Source: CAVSIP01 sp963728075 (lineage in GTDB: Bacteria > Actinomycetota > Actinomycetes > JAFAQI01 > DASSKL01). From it: a DNA stretch of 64,000 nucleotides. Position 1 is the first letter of the stretch. Each line of letters begins with the position of its first letter. Below, one piece after another: positions 24,713-35,300 of the stretch. The stretch covers positions 620,001 through 684,000 of the forward strand of contig CAVSIP010000003.1 of NCBI GenBank assembly GCA_963728075.1. The letters run 5' to 3'. The position numbers and the translations under genes are program-made. A model generated the notes under the pieces. The model did not search any database and was not told the origin of the DNA. It worked only from the letters and a program-made list of their open reading frames with translations.

Positions 24713-26314
24713 ATGAGGCACAGGAAGACGGTGCTGGGGGCGTCGGCGGCCGCAGCTGCGGCTCTGCTGGTGACCGGGGTCGCCGGCCCCGCGAGAGCGG
24801 GGGACCCGCACGGCGTCGGCGACACGGCTACGGCTGCGACTCCGATCAAGCACCTGGTGGTGATCTTCGGGGAGAACGTGTCGTTCGACCACTACTTCGG
24901 CACGTACCCGAAAGCGACGAACAGCGACGGTACGCGGTTCACCGCACAGGGCGACACCCCGGCCGTGAACGGGCTCACCCCTGCGCTGCTCGCAGACAAC
25001 CCGAACGGTGCCAACCCGCAGCGGCTCGGCCCTGCCCAGGCGGTGACCTGCGACCAGGACCACGGCTACACCGCGGAGCAGCAGGCCTACGACGGCGGGG
25101 CGATGGACGGGTTCGTCCCGTACACCGACCGGGAGAGCTGCGACTCCCGGATGTACGCCGCCCCCGGCCTGGTCATGGACTACTACGACGGCAACACCGT
25201 CACCGCGCTGTGGAACTACGCGCAGCGGTTCGCGATGAGTGACAACTCCTACAACACGACGTTCGGCCCGTCCACACCGGGCGCGCTGAACCTGGTGTCC
25301 GGGCAGACCGGGGGCGCGGTGAACCACGCGACGGCGGGCCGCGACGCGGGCACCGTCCCCGACGGGCCGGTCACCACGACGGAGACCTACGGCGTGCGCA
25401 ACCCGGACGTCAGCGGGGTCGGCACCGTGGTCAACGACCCGGACCCGTACTACGACATGTGCTCGAGTCCCAAGCACGACACCGTCGAGATGACCGGCCA
25501 GAACGTCGGTGACCTGCTCAACGAACGGCGCGTCACCTGGGGCTGGTTCGAGGGCGGCTTCGCCGACTGCAGTACGACTCACGCCAACGTCGCCGGCGTG
25601 AGCAGCGCCGACTACATCCCGCACCACGAGCCGTTCCAGTACTACCGGAGCACCTCGAACCCGCGACACCTCCCGCCGAGCAGCCCCGACATGATCGGCA
25701 AGACAGACCAGGCCAACCACCAGTACGACATGACCGACTGGTACACCGCGCTCGACGACGGCCACCTGCCGGCGGTGAGCTTCCTCAAGGCCCCCGGCTA
25801 CCAGGACGGCCACGCCGCGTACAGCGACCCGATCGACGAGCAGCACTTCGTCGTCGACGTGATGAACCGGCTGCAGCGCTCCGATGCCTGGAAGTCGACC
25901 GCCGTGGTCGTCTCCTACGACGACAGCGACGGGTGGTACGACCACCAGCCCTCGCCGGTCGTCAACGCCTCGCACTACAGCGACGACGCGCTGGACGGCC
26001 CCGCTCAGTGCACGGACGCCGGCAACGGGGGGACCACGACGACGCTCGACGGCTTCCAGGACCGCTGCGGGTACGGCCCGCGCCTACCGCTGCTGGTGCT
26101 CTCCCCGTACGCGAAGCGCAACTACGTCGACCACGCGGTCACCGACCAGTCCTCGATCCTGCGCCTCGTCGAGGACAACTGGCTCGGTGGCGCCCGCATC
26201 TCGGGTTCGTTCGACCGGCTCGCCGGCTCCCTGGACGGCATGTTCGACTTCGGCCACCCCGTGAACGGTCGCCTCTACCTCGACCCGGCGACGGGGGCTC
26301 CGTCAGCGGGCTGA
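24713..26314 (+). CDS. Secreted phosphoesterase (phospholipase C / acid phosphatase family)
   Basis: 533 residues from ATG 24713 with GAGGAGG (24702-24708). The signal peptide is RHRKTVLGASAAAAAALLVT, cut near ARA-GD. The phosphoesterase domain (PF04185-type) begins IKHLVVIFGENVSFDHYFGT, where Glu and Asn bind catalytic metal. Later motifs are FGPSTPGALNLVSGQTGG (nucleophile-region Thr/Ser), VSYDDSDGWYDHQ (metal-binding Asp and His) and RLPLLVLSPYAK. It hydrolyses phosphate mono- or diesters outside the cell, possibly phospholipid head groups. A terminator hairpin follows. A second phosphoesterase with a propeller is next downstream. Confidence 0.88.
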   Translation: MRHRKTVLGASAAAAAALLVTGVAGPARAGDPHGVGDTATAATPIKHLVVIFGENVSFDHYFGTYPKATNSDGTRFTAQGDTPAVNGLTPALLADNPNGANPQRLGPAQAVTCDQDHGYTAEQQAYDGGAMDGFVPYTDRESCDSRMYAAPGLVMDYYDGNTVTALWNYAQRFAMSDNSYNTTFGPSTPGALNLVSGQTGGAVNHATAGRDAGTVPDGPVTTTETYGVRNPDVSGVGTVVNDPDPYYDMCSSPKHDTVEMTGQNVGDLLNERRVTWGWFEGGFADCSTTHANVAGVSSADYIPHHEPFQYYRSTSNPRHLPPSSPDMIGKTDQANHQYDMTDWYTALDDGHLPAVSFLKAPGYQDGHAAYSDPIDEQHFVVDVMNRLQRSDAWKSTAVVVSYDDSDGWYDHQPSPVVNASHYSDDALDGPAQCTDAGNGGTTTTLDGFQDRCGYGPRLPLLVLSPYAKRNYVDHAVTDQSSILRLVEDNWLGGARISGSFDRLAGSLDGMFDFGHPVNGRLYLDPATGAPSAG

Positions 26315-26335
26315 GCGCGCTCGTGCGGTCGTCTG

Positions 26336-26377
26336 GCTGCCCCCATCCCTTGGCCGATGCCGAGGGGTGGGGGCAGC
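26336..26377 (+). terminator. Strong hairpin terminator
   Basis: An 18-base left arm (26336-26353) pairs with 26360-26377 around the loop CCGATG, with two G-T pairs and no gaps. It begins 22 bases after the phosphoesterase stop codon. No T-run follows. Confidence 0.75.
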
Positions 26378-26521
26378 ACGCGTTCGGGTCGCTTCCCCAG
26401 TTCGCCGCTTCACCTTCATGCGCTGTTCAGGTCGGTTTGCCCTGGGCGTTGCCGACGGCTCGTAGCGTCCGGCGCCGTCACCGTGTCACGGGGGCACGGG
26501 ACGAGCGACAGGAGAGCGCAC

Positions 26522-29002
26522 GTGCGCGTGGGGATGAGCAGAACGAGGGCGGGCCGCTATGCGGCCGGCGGTGCGGCGGGATTGCTGGCGCTGGGCACCG
26601 GGGTGGCGGTCGCGGCCACTCTGGTGGCCGGGCCGCAGGGGGACGGGACGGCGGTCACCCCGGTCGGCTACCGGGTGACGCCGGCCGGGCGGCAGACGAC
26701 GCTGGGGGACCTTCCGCTCGGCATGGCGTTGAGTCCGGACGGGGGCATGCTGCTGGTCAGCAACGACGGGCAGGGCACCCAGTCGTTGCAGGTCGTGGAC
26801 CCGCGGACGTCGCAGGTGAGGCAGACCATCGCGTACGCCAGCCCGCAGTCGTTGTTCGCCGGGCTGGGCTTCAGCCCGGACGGCAGCCGGGCGTACGCGA
26901 GTGGCGGCGGCGACGAGCAGATCCACACCTATGCCGTGTCGGGCGGGCGGCTGACGGAGACGGCGCCGATCGCCCTGCCGGCCACGGACGCCGCCGGGAA
27001 CGCGGTGAACATGTTCCCGGCCGGGTTGGCTGTCGCCGCGGGCGGGTCGCGGCTGGTCGTGGCCGACCACCTGGCGGACGCCGCGAGCGTGGTGGACGTG
27101 GCGACCGGTGCCGTGCAGACGGTCGCGGTCGGGCACGCGCCGTACGGCGTGGCGGTCATGGGTGACACCGCGTACGTGACGAACCAGGGTGCCGGCACGG
27201 TCTCGGTGGTGGATCTCAGGAAGAGCGCACCGCGGGTGGTCGGCACCGTCCGGGTCGGCACGCACCCCAACGCCGTGATCGCCGACCCGGCCGGCCACCG
27301 GGTGTTCGTGGCGGACGGGGACAGCGACGAGGTCAGCGTCATCGACGCCGCCACGGACACGGTGAGGCAGACGGTCAGCCTCGCGCCGTACGCCGACGCG
27401 CGGGTCGGCAGCACTCCGCTCGCGCTGGCACTGGCGCCCGATGGCAAGACGCTGTACGTGGCGAACGCCGGTAACAACGCCGTCGCTGTCGTCGACTTGG
27501 CGCGCGGCCAGGTGACGGGTACGGTGCCGACCGGTTGGTACCCCAGCGCCGTGGTCGCCACGGACAGCTCGCTGTTCGTCGCGAACGCCAAGGGCCTCGG
27601 CGCGGGCCCGAACGACGGCCCGGGGCGCCCGGACCCGACCTCCTCGAGCGCCACCAGCCCGGACCAGTACGTCGGCTCGATGATGGCCGGCACCCTGTCC
27701 ACCGTCGACCTGCCGCTGAGCGCCGGCCAACTCGCGCACGGTACGCAGCAGGTCCGGCGGAACAACGGCTACGCGCGGGCGAACGCGCGAGGCGGCGACC
27801 CGCAGCCGATCGAGCACGTGATCTACATCGTCAAGGAGAACCGCACCTTCGACCAGGTCTTCGGCTCGCTCGGCAAGGGCAACGGCGAGGCGTCGCTGAA
27901 TCTCTTCGGCGACGAGTCGGCACCGAACCAGCGGGCGCTGGAGAAGCGCTTCGTCACCCTCGACAACTTCTACGCCGACGCCGAGATCAGCGCACAGGGG
28001 TGGAACTGGTCGGTCGCCGCCAACTCCAACCCGTACAGCGAGGCGCTGTGGCCGGCGAACTACTCCGGTCGCAACGCGCCGTACCCGTCGGAGAACGGTG
28101 ACCCCGCGATCGCCCCGAACGTCCACCCGGCCGACGCCTACATCTGGGACCGGCTCGCGGACAACGGGGTGACCTTCCGCAACTACGGGTTCTACGTCCA
28201 CGGCAGCAGCACCGGCGGCTTCCACGCCGCGGACCCGAAGCTCGAGGCGAACACCGACCACGCCTTCCGCGGCTTCGACCTGGCGTGCCCGAGCAACGCC
28301 GACACCTTCGCGCCGCGCCGGTCGGACTGCGGCACACCTCGGTTCGACGAGTGGAAGCGGGAGTTCGACCAGTACGTGCGTAACGGCAACCTGCCCACGG
28401 TGGAGCTCGTACGCCTGCCCAACGACCACACCGCAGGCACCCGCACCGGCTACCCGACGCCGCGTGCCTACGTCGCGGACAACGACCTGGCGCTGGGCAG
28501 GCTCGTCGACGCGGTGTCGCACTCGCCGTACTGGCAGAACACCGCCATCTTCGTCACCGAGGACGACGCGCAGAACGGGCCCGACCACGTCGACGCCCAC
28601 CGCACGACCTCACAGGTCATCAGCCCCTACACCCAGACCGGAGCGGTCGACAGCACCTTCTACTCCACCGCGTCGATGCTGCGCACGATCGAAGACCTCG
28701 TCGGCATCCGGCCCCTCACCCAGTTCGACGCGTTCGCCACGCCGATGAGCGCCGCCTTCTCCAGCCACCCGAACGACCGGACCTACCAGGCGGTCCGGCC
28801 GCAGCAGGCGGGTAACACGACGAACGGCAGCTCCGCCCCGATGGCGGCCGCGTCGAACGCGCAGCGCCTCGACGTCGAGGACGCCATCAACATGGCCACC
28901 TTCAACGAGGCGATCTGGAGGTCCGTGAAGGGCGCAGACAGTGACATGCCCGCGCCACGGCACGCGTTGCGCCCCTCCACCGCGCCGGGCGGCGGCGGTT
29001 AG
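26522..29002 (+). CDS. Secreted beta-propeller plus phosphoesterase protein
   Basis: 826 residues from GTG 26522 (GGAG at 26511). A signal peptide/anchor (AAGGAAGLLALGTGVAVAAT) comes first. YncE/NHL-like propeller blades follow from about 55 to 400 (LPLGMALSPDGGMLLVSNDG, HPNAVIADPAGHRVFVADGD, PLALALAPDGKTLYVANAGN). A phosphoesterase domain starts near 432 (IEHVIYIVKENRTFDQVFGS) with later VFVTEDD-like metal residues (AIFVTEDDAQNGPDHVDAH) and a VISPYTQ end motif. It differs from the upstream phosphoesterase by the added propeller, which may position the substrate or bind the wall. A terminator follows at 29023. Confidence 0.88.
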   Translation: MRVGMSRTRAGRYAAGGAAGLLALGTGVAVAATLVAGPQGDGTAVTPVGYRVTPAGRQTTLGDLPLGMALSPDGGMLLVSNDGQGTQSLQVVDPRTSQVRQTIAYASPQSLFAGLGFSPDGSRAYASGGGDEQIHTYAVSGGRLTETAPIALPATDAAGNAVNMFPAGLAVAAGGSRLVVADHLADAASVVDVATGAVQTVAVGHAPYGVAVMGDTAYVTNQGAGTVSVVDLRKSAPRVVGTVRVGTHPNAVIADPAGHRVFVADGDSDEVSVIDAATDTVRQTVSLAPYADARVGSTPLALALAPDGKTLYVANAGNNAVAVVDLARGQVTGTVPTGWYPSAVVATDSSLFVANAKGLGAGPNDGPGRPDPTSSSATSPDQYVGSMMAGTLSTVDLPLSAGQLAHGTQQVRRNNGYARANARGGDPQPIEHVIYIVKENRTFDQVFGSLGKGNGEASLNLFGDESAPNQRALEKRFVTLDNFYADAEISAQGWNWSVAANSNPYSEALWPANYSGRNAPYPSENGDPAIAPNVHPADAYIWDRLADNGVTFRNYGFYVHGSSTGGFHAADPKLEANTDHAFRGFDLACPSNADTFAPRRSDCGTPRFDEWKREFDQYVRNGNLPTVELVRLPNDHTAGTRTGYPTPRAYVADNDLALGRLVDAVSHSPYWQNTAIFVTEDDAQNGPDHVDAHRTTSQVISPYTQTGAVDSTFYSTASMLRTIEDLVGIRPLTQFDAFATPMSAAFSSHPNDRTYQAVRPQQAGNTTNGSSAPMAAASNAQRLDVEDAINMATFNEAIWRSVKGADSDMPAPRHALRPSTAPGGGG

Positions 29003-29022
29003 GGTCTGCGCCCTCGTCGCAG

Positions 29023-29056
29023 CCGGCCCCCGCGCGTTCGAACACGCGGGGGCCGG
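29023..29056 (+). terminator. Hairpin terminator after propeller-phosphoesterase gene
   Basis: CCGGCCCCCGCG (29023-29034) pairs perfectly with CGCGGGGGCCGG (29045-29056), and the ten-base loop contains the palindrome GTTCGAAC. It starts 20 bases after the stop codon. Confidence 0.75.
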
Positions 29057-29193
29057 ACCGTTCACAGTCGTGCTCCGGGCCCCCTCGCTGCCATCGATCG
29101 AGGCGGGGTCGGGGTGGCTGCATCGCCGTGCTGGGGCTGTTCGGCTCCTTGCGGTCGTGGCGCACGTGGCCCAGGCTCGGGGGAGAGTCTGCA

Positions 29194-30081
29194 GTGGCAG
29201 CGGGGGGCGGGGTGGCAACGACGATCGCGGTGGTGGCCGCGCTGGCCGCCGCTGCCCTCTTCGGTGTGTCGACCGTCCTGCAGCAGGCGGCTGCCAGAGC
29301 GGAGCCTGCGGCGCCCGGCGCCCACGTGCTTCGATGGCGACTCCTCGGTCGGCTGGCCCGGCGCCCCCGGTGGCTGATCGCGGTCGGGCTCGCCGCCGTT
29401 TCGTACGGAGTACAGGCTCTTGCGCTGGCCTTCGGGCCGCTCGTGCTCGTCCAGCCGCTCGCGGCCATGGACCTGCTGTTCGCGCTCCCCCTGCTCGCTC
29501 GGCGGAACCGGCGCCGACTGCGGCGTGACGAGTGGCTCGGCAGCGCCCTGGTCGTCACCGGAGTCGGCCTGTTCCTCGCGCTCTCCCGGCCCGGCGAGGG
29601 CCGGACGGCCCCACCGCTCGCCGACTGGATTCCGGTGCTGGCCGCCATCGGCTCCGTGGTGTTCGTTGCGACCGCACTTGCGTCGCGGATGAGCGCGGGC
29701 ACGCGTACGGCGCTGCTCGCCAGCGCGGGAGCAAGCGTCTTCGCGCTCGTCGACGCGCTGAGCAAGAGCCTCGTCGGTCAGCTGCGGGACGACGGGCTGG
29801 TGACCTTGATGCGATGGGAGCCCTACGCTCTGCTCGCGGCAGGGCTCACGGGGCTGCTGCTCGCGCAGACCGCGTTCCGTTCCGGCTCCCTGCTCATCAG
29901 CCTGCCGATCATCGACACGCTCGAGCCGATCGGAGCGGTGCTCGTCGGCGCCTTGGTGTTCGACGAGCACGTCGCCCGCTCCTTGCCGCTCCTGGTCGGA
30001 CAGCTGCTCGCCGCGGCGGTCGCGGTCGCGGGCATCGTGGTCCTGGACCGGTCGCCGCTGACCACGTCGATGCGCGGTTGA
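29194..30081 (+). CDS. DMT-superfamily (EamA-like) membrane transporter
   Basis: 295 residues from GTG 29194 with GGGGGAG (29179-29185); GTG 29128 and GTG 29212 are alternatives. About nine to ten hydrophobic helices are visible, beginning TTIAVVAALAAAALFGVSTV and ending LLVGQLLAAAVAVAGIVVL. Typical points are the paired halves, a P-L-A-A-M-D-L helix in the first half and a PIIDTLEPIGAVLVGALVF helix in the second. DMT transporters export metabolites, drugs or nucleobases. It lies alone between terminators, so context gives no substrate. Confidence 0.8.
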   Translation: MAAGGGVATTIAVVAALAAAALFGVSTVLQQAAARAEPAAPGAHVLRWRLLGRLARRPRWLIAVGLAAVSYGVQALALAFGPLVLVQPLAAMDLLFALPLLARRNRRRLRRDEWLGSALVVTGVGLFLALSRPGEGRTAPPLADWIPVLAAIGSVVFVATALASRMSAGTRTALLASAGASVFALVDALSKSLVGQLRDDGLVTLMRWEPYALLAAGLTGLLLAQTAFRSGSLLISLPIIDTLEPIGAVLVGALVFDEHVARSLPLLVGQLLAAAVAVAGIVVLDRSPLTTSMRG

Positions 30082-30410
30082 CGGCGCAGGCTCAGTAGCG
30101 GGGCCGCGGCCACGACCAGCACTGCGAGCAGCAGGGTGGTCACGAGCGTCGCGCGAGCCGGTGGCCGGACGGTGGACCCCAGACGGGACTAGGTGTGGGG
30201 TGGACAGCGCCCGACCACCGGCGGGAGGTCTCCCCGTGAGGCCCGTCCGCACGGAGAGTCGCCCGGGTGAATCCGTGAAGAAGAACCGGGCAGTCCGGTC
30301 ATACCACCATCCGAGGTGCACCACAACAGCCCTGCGTGAGAGAGCCGCGGCCGGCCGGCGTTGTGCGACCGTTACACCTACTCTAGGAGTAGGTCACACA
30401 CTTTCGGGGT
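30082..30410. other. 329-base intergenic region with possible structured leader
   Basis: No convincing gene was found on the plus strand. On the minus strand a frame starting at 30143 reads MTTLLLAVLVVAAAPLLS and then runs antisense to the transporter gene. It could be the relic of a membrane protein start, but nothing else supports it. Two overlapping pairings, CACGGA/TCCGTG (30250-30255 with 30272-30277) and GCCCGG/CCGGGC (30261-30266 with 30286-30291), would form a small pseudoknot. The inverted repeat at 30376 is described separately. Confidence 0.3.
30376..30394. promoter_or_regulatory. Perfect inverted repeat before PAS-EAL gene
   Basis: ACCTACTC-TAG-GAGTAGGT has two perfect 8-base arms around a 3-base centre and ends 16 bases before ATG 30411. 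TACTCT inside it could be a -10 element. It is a good candidate operator for a dimeric regulator; no second copy was noticed in the window. Confidence 0.5.
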
Positions 30411-31772
30411 ATGGGGGTCGCCGTGCCGAAGCGGGGGACCCGGACAGCGTCGGCTGGGCTGCTCAGCAGGGCAGCGTTCATCGGCGTGCCCGGTGGTGCG
30501 CTGATCCTGCTGGGGGTGCTCGCCGGGCTGGAGCTGGAGTCGGGGCGGGTGTGGTGGCTCGGTGCGCTGGCCCTGGGGGTCCTGGTGGGCGCGGTCGGGG
30601 TCCTGGGCGCGGCGTTGCGCCGTCACCGGGAGCTGGCCGAGGCGGCGAGCGCGGACGCCCGCCGGCTGGCCAGTGCCTCGGTGACCAGCAGTGAGCTGGT
30701 GTGGGAGATGTCTGCCGAAGGCACGCTGACCTACCTGGGCGGGCAGTGCCTGGCGATCTTCGGTCGGGCGCCGCAGGACCTGGTCGGGACGTCGGTGTTC
30801 GCGCTGCTCCCTGCGGCTGAGGCTGCGCGGGCCCGGCGGGTCCTGGTGGAGTCGGTGGCCAACGGCACCGGATGGGAGCGCCTCACGTTCCGGGTGGTCG
30901 TGGCGTCAGGCGGCTTGGAGTGGGTGCAGACCAGCGGGGTCGCCCATGTCGACGAGCACGGGGCCGTCCGCGGGTTCACGGCGACGACCCACCTGCTGAG
31001 CGCGCACGAGGTGGACCAGCTTCGGCTGAGTGAGGCCCGGGCCCGGGTGGAGCAGACCCTGGCCCAGCATGCTGTCGACATCGTCTTCCAGCCGATCGTC
31101 GACCTGTCGTCCGGGCAGACCGCCGGGTTCGAGGCGCTGTCCCGGTTCCCCGTCCAGCCGGAACGGTCGCCGGCGGAGTGGTTCGCGGACGCGGTGCTCG
31201 CCGGCCATGGTGTCGAGCTGGAGCTGCTGGCCGTGCAGACTGCCCTGCACCGGGCAGCGACCCGGGCCCTGCCGCTGGGCAGCTACGTGTCGGTGAACGT
31301 GTCGCCCGCGACGCTGACCAGCCCACGGCTGGTGGCGACCATCGACAGCGCGCCCGTACCCCCGATCCGGATCGTGCTGGAGATCACCGAGCACGCGTCC
31401 ATCGCCGACTACCCGGTGCTGCTGGCGGCCACGGACGTGCTGCGCCAGCGGGGTGTCCGCCTGGCCGTCGATGACGCGGGTGCCGGCTACGCCTCCTTCC
31501 GGCACATCCTGTCGATGCGGCCGGACTGCATCAAGCTCGACCAGACGCTGGTCCGGGGCATCCACCAGGACCCGGCGCGACGGGCGTTCGCCGCTTCTGT
31601 GGTCATGTTCGCCCTGGAGGTGGGGGCGAGCATCGTCGGCGAAGGGGTGGAGACCGCGGAGGATCTGCGGATGGCGCTCGACCTCGGCTTCGACGCGGTG
31701 CAGGGCTACTACCTGGGCCGCCCCCAGCCCCAGCCCGTCTCGAGCTCGACACCGCTGTGCGCGCCGGCCTGA
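30411..31772 (+). CDS. PAS-EAL cyclic-di-GMP phosphodiesterase, membrane-bound
   Basis: 453 residues. Two N-terminal membrane helices (about 20-65), a PAS-like sensor (about 85-195; SELVWEMSAEGTLTYLGGQ) and an EAL domain from about 215. Catalytic motifs are preserved: E241-A-L in GFEALSRF, NVSP, EITEH, D354-D355 in VDDAGAGYAS, IKLDQ, GEGVET and QGYYLGRP. It should therefore hydrolyse c-di-GMP. There is no GGDEF domain, so it is a dedicated phosphodiesterase. The PAS domain has no obvious cofactor-binding Cys or His motif. No GEMM riboswitch was recognised in its leader; the inverted repeat 16 bases upstream suggests protein-mediated control. Confidence 0.9.
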   Translation: MGVAVPKRGTRTASAGLLSRAAFIGVPGGALILLGVLAGLELESGRVWWLGALALGVLVGAVGVLGAALRRHRELAEAASADARRLASASVTSSELVWEMSAEGTLTYLGGQCLAIFGRAPQDLVGTSVFALLPAAEAARARRVLVESVANGTGWERLTFRVVVASGGLEWVQTSGVAHVDEHGAVRGFTATTHLLSAHEVDQLRLSEARARVEQTLAQHAVDIVFQPIVDLSSGQTAGFEALSRFPVQPERSPAEWFADAVLAGHGVELELLAVQTALHRAATRALPLGSYVSVNVSPATLTSPRLVATIDSAPVPPIRIVLEITEHASIADYPVLLAATDVLRQRGVRLAVDDAGAGYASFRHILSMRPDCIKLDQTLVRGIHQDPARRAFAASVVMFALEVGASIVGEGVETAEDLRMALDLGFDAVQGYYLGRPQPQPVSSSTPLCAPA

Positions 31773-31903
31773 CTCCTCGGGGTGTCGGGCACGCCGTGGG
31801 GGCGTAGTCCCTTGTGGCCAGTTTCGGCTATCGGCCATTTGGGTGACGCAGCGTTGTGGCAAGGTTACTGAGGGGAAGGGGGCTCGATGCCTGGGGGGGC
31901 GTG

Positions 31904-32245
31904 ATGGCTAACCGCTTCGGTGAACACGTGCGTCATCTGCGCCAGCTGGCGCGGCTCAGCCAGGAGCAGCTCGCGGAATCCCTCGGCGTCGGCCAGCAGA
32001 CCGTGTCCCGCTGGGAGAACGGCACCGCGACACCGCGCCGGGCGACGCTACCCCTGCTGGCCAATCTGCTTGGGGTCAGTCCGGCCGCTCTCCTCGACGA
32101 CCTCGGCTACCTGTCCGGTGATCAACCGGCCGATCAGGCCTGGGCCAGCACGCTCTCCGAGATCCCCGAACAGCAGCTGTGGGAGCTCGCTGACGACCTC
32201 TGGCACGAGATCACCCGCAGGTACCGGCCGCAGCCGAAAGGCTGA
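31904..32245 (+). CDS. XRE-family helix-turn-helix regulator
   Basis: 113 residues from ATG 31904, chosen because the HTH domain begins at once (FGEHVRHLRQLARLSQEQLA, then ESLGVGQQTVSRWENG and LPLLANLLGVSPAALL). The DNA-binding domain covers about 5-65. The remaining 45 residues form a helical tail with several Trp residues (LSEIPEQQLWELADDLWHEI) that probably dimerises. There is no ligand domain. It is 131 bases downstream of the EAL gene and could be transcribed with it or alone. A metal-free Cro/CI-like repressor or an antitoxin without a partner are both possible. Confidence 0.85.
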   Translation: MANRFGEHVRHLRQLARLSQEQLAESLGVGQQTVSRWENGTATPRRATLPLLANLLGVSPAALLDDLGYLSGDQPADQAWASTLSEIPEQQLWELADDLWHEITRRYRPQPKG

Positions 32246-32342
32246 CGTCGCGACCGAAGCGGCGCCATCGCCGAGAACGCCTGGGCGCCTTGTGTCCGGT
32301 CACTGCGAGCGCGCGTCTCGGCTGTGACGGGGCCCAGCAGGC

Positions 32343-35300
32343 ATGGACGCAGGGTCGTCGAACCACTGCACCATGCGACCGTCTGCTCGCCGTCTGATCC
32401 CGCTCGCCGCCACCGTCGTGCTGCTCGCCACGGCACCGATGGCCGTCGCCGCCGGTGGTGCGTCCACCCCGCCTGCAGGCGTGTCACAGGCGACCGGCGC
32501 GAAGGTGCTCTTCCCGCCGCTGCACGACGGGCAGACCTACGCGGACCTGAAGATCGGCAACGGCGACTGCGTGCCGACCCGGAGCCCGGAGCTGCCGCCG
32601 TCGTTCGACTGCAAGGGCAGCACGAAGCTCACCGACTACGCGCCACAGCCGGGCGACAGCGACTACGACCCGACGGTCGAGAACAACCCGCAGGAGCTCT
32701 TCGGCGTCAAGGGTGCGGGGACGAACCACGCGTGGACGGTCAGCACCGGCCGTCCCGACACGGTCATCGCGGTGCTCGACTCCGGCATCGAGTGGGACAC
32801 CCGCGAGCTCGCGGACAAGGTGGAGCTGAACAAGGGCGAGCTGCCACCACCGTGTGACAGCACCGACCCGAGCAGCTGCGACAGCACGTACGGCGACCCG
32901 AACGCGACGTGGGACCTCAACGGCGACCACGTGTTCAGCGTCAGCGACTACGCGAACGACCCCCGCGTCCGCGCGGTCACCGACTCGACCGGTCGCGGCT
33001 ACGTCGTCCCCGAGGACCTGATCCGGGCGTTCTCCGACGGCCAGGACCACGACGGCAACGGCTACCCGAACGACATCGCCGGTTGGGACTTCTACCAGCA
33101 CGACAACGACCCGGCGGACGACGTGACGTACGGCCACGGCACCGGCGAGGCGAAGGACTCGAGCGCACAGGTCACACGGTCCTCGGTCAGCCAGTGCCCC
33201 AACTGCCGCGTGCTGCCGCTGCGCGTCGGCGACTCGTTCATTGCGGACATCAACAAGTTCGCCGCGGCGGTCGTCTACGCGACCGACAACCACGCGGACG
33301 TGGTCCAGGAGGCGCTGGGCACCCTCAACCACACGTCGTTCGCGCAGCAAGCGGTCGACTACGCGTACGCGCACGGTGTCCTGGTCGTCGCGAGCGAGGC
33401 CGACGAGGCGGCGGGCCACCACAACTACCCGGCCGCGCTGAACCACACGATGGTGGTCAACTCGGTGACGCACTACGTCGACCCGGTCCAGCAGCCGAAG
33501 ACCTACCTCGCCATCAACGGCTGCACGAACTACGGCGGCTACACGTGGGTCTCGGTGGAGTCGAACTCCTGCTCCTCCGACGCGACCGGGCAGTCGGCGG
33601 GGATGGCCGGGCTGCTCTACTCGGCGGCGCAGAACGCCGTCGAGAGCGGCGCCCTGCCTGCCCGCCCCGACGGCCTGCCGCTCTCGGCCGAGCAGGCGAA
33701 GCAGCTGTTCCGGCTGGCAGCGGAGGACATCGACTTCTCCACACCGAAGCCGCCGTTCGGCCCGCCGAACAACTTCGCCACGACGCTGCCGGACACCGTC
33801 CGGTACGTCACCACCGCCGGCTGGGACCAGGTGACCGGCTGGGGCCGGATCTCCGCGGACAAGCTCGTGGACCTGGTCACTGACGGCAAGATCCCGGGCG
33901 AGGCGGACATCACCTCGCCGACGGGGTGGAGCCCGCTCAGCACGACGGGGACCGTCGACGTCGTCGGCCGGGTCGCGGGCGCGCCGAAGGCGCCGGACTA
34001 CACCTACGACGTCGAGGTCGCTCCCGGTGTGCAGCCGCCCATGGCGTCGTTGCCGGACACCTGGACAACCGTGGCAACCGGGAGCGGTACCGAGCCGAGG
34101 ACCGGGACGCTTGCGACCCTCGACCTGGCGCAGGTGCGAGCGATGATCGACGCCGCCCCGCCCGCGTACACGCCGGCCAACGACCCGACGTCGCCCGACC
34201 TGCCGGAGCAGGACGCCTTCCGCGTCCGCGTCGTCGTGCACGTCGACGGCCGGCCGGACGCCGTCGAGCAGCGGCAGTACTTCTCCCACGCCGACGCCGA
34301 CCTGCTCGCCCGGTTCCCGCGCAACCTCGACGCCGACATGACGGGCGCCGCGTTCGCCGACATCGACGGCGACGGCACGTCGGAGATGATCTTCGGCGAC
34401 GGCAACGGCTATGTGCACGCGATGAAGGCCGACGGCACGGAGGCCAAGGGCTGGCCCGTCGCCACCGAGAGGCTGACCTGGCTGCCCACCGGCGGACACA
34501 ACGCGTACACCACGGGTGCCGTCTCCCCGGACGTCCACGCACCGCCCCTGCTCGGCAGCCCGCTCGTCGCCGACCTCGACGGTGACGGCTACCCCGAGGT
34601 CGCCGTCGACGACATCGAGGGCACGCTGCACGTCTACGACCACCAGGGCCGTGAGGTCGATGGCTTCCCGGTGCACACGAACCGCGCGTGGTCGCATGAC
34701 CCGGGATGCCAGGAGCCAGGCCAGGCGCCGGACTGCGACCACTGGGTGCAGCACCACGTCCGCGACCACGTCAACACGGTCGACAAGGCGTTCGCGGCGA
34801 TGCCGTCGGCAGGCGACCTCGACCCGTCGTACCCGGGGCTGGAGCTCGTCGCCGGTGCGATGGACGGGCACGTCTACGCGTGGCACGCCGACGGCACGCC
34901 CGTCGCCGGGTGGCCGGTCCTGCCGCGCGACCCGGCGAAGGTCGCCAACGTCGACCCGCAGAGCCACCTGGTGACCTTCAAGTCGGGCGCCAACGCCGAG
35001 TACGGCAAGCAGATCATCACGACGCCGACGCTCGCCGACATCAACGGGGACGGGGCGCTCGAGGTCCTCGTCAACGTCGACGAGGAGTACACGGAGACGC
35101 CGAACTGGTCGTCGCGTACGCCGGTCGCCGACGGGCTCGGTTACAGCGGCGCGGTCGGCAGCGGCAACACCCGGACCTACGCCCTGTGGGCCGACGGCAC
35201 CAAGCACGCGGGGAACGAGACGATCGGCAACCTCGGCGACAACGCGTACCTCCCCGGCTGGCCGGTCAAGATCGGCATGATCGAGACCGAGCTGCTGCCC

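Noticed and set aside
30082..30410. GEMM (c-di-GMP) or ydaO-type riboswitch before the PAS-EAL gene
   Set aside because: Conserved core sequences of these riboswitches were not found; only generic hairpins are present.
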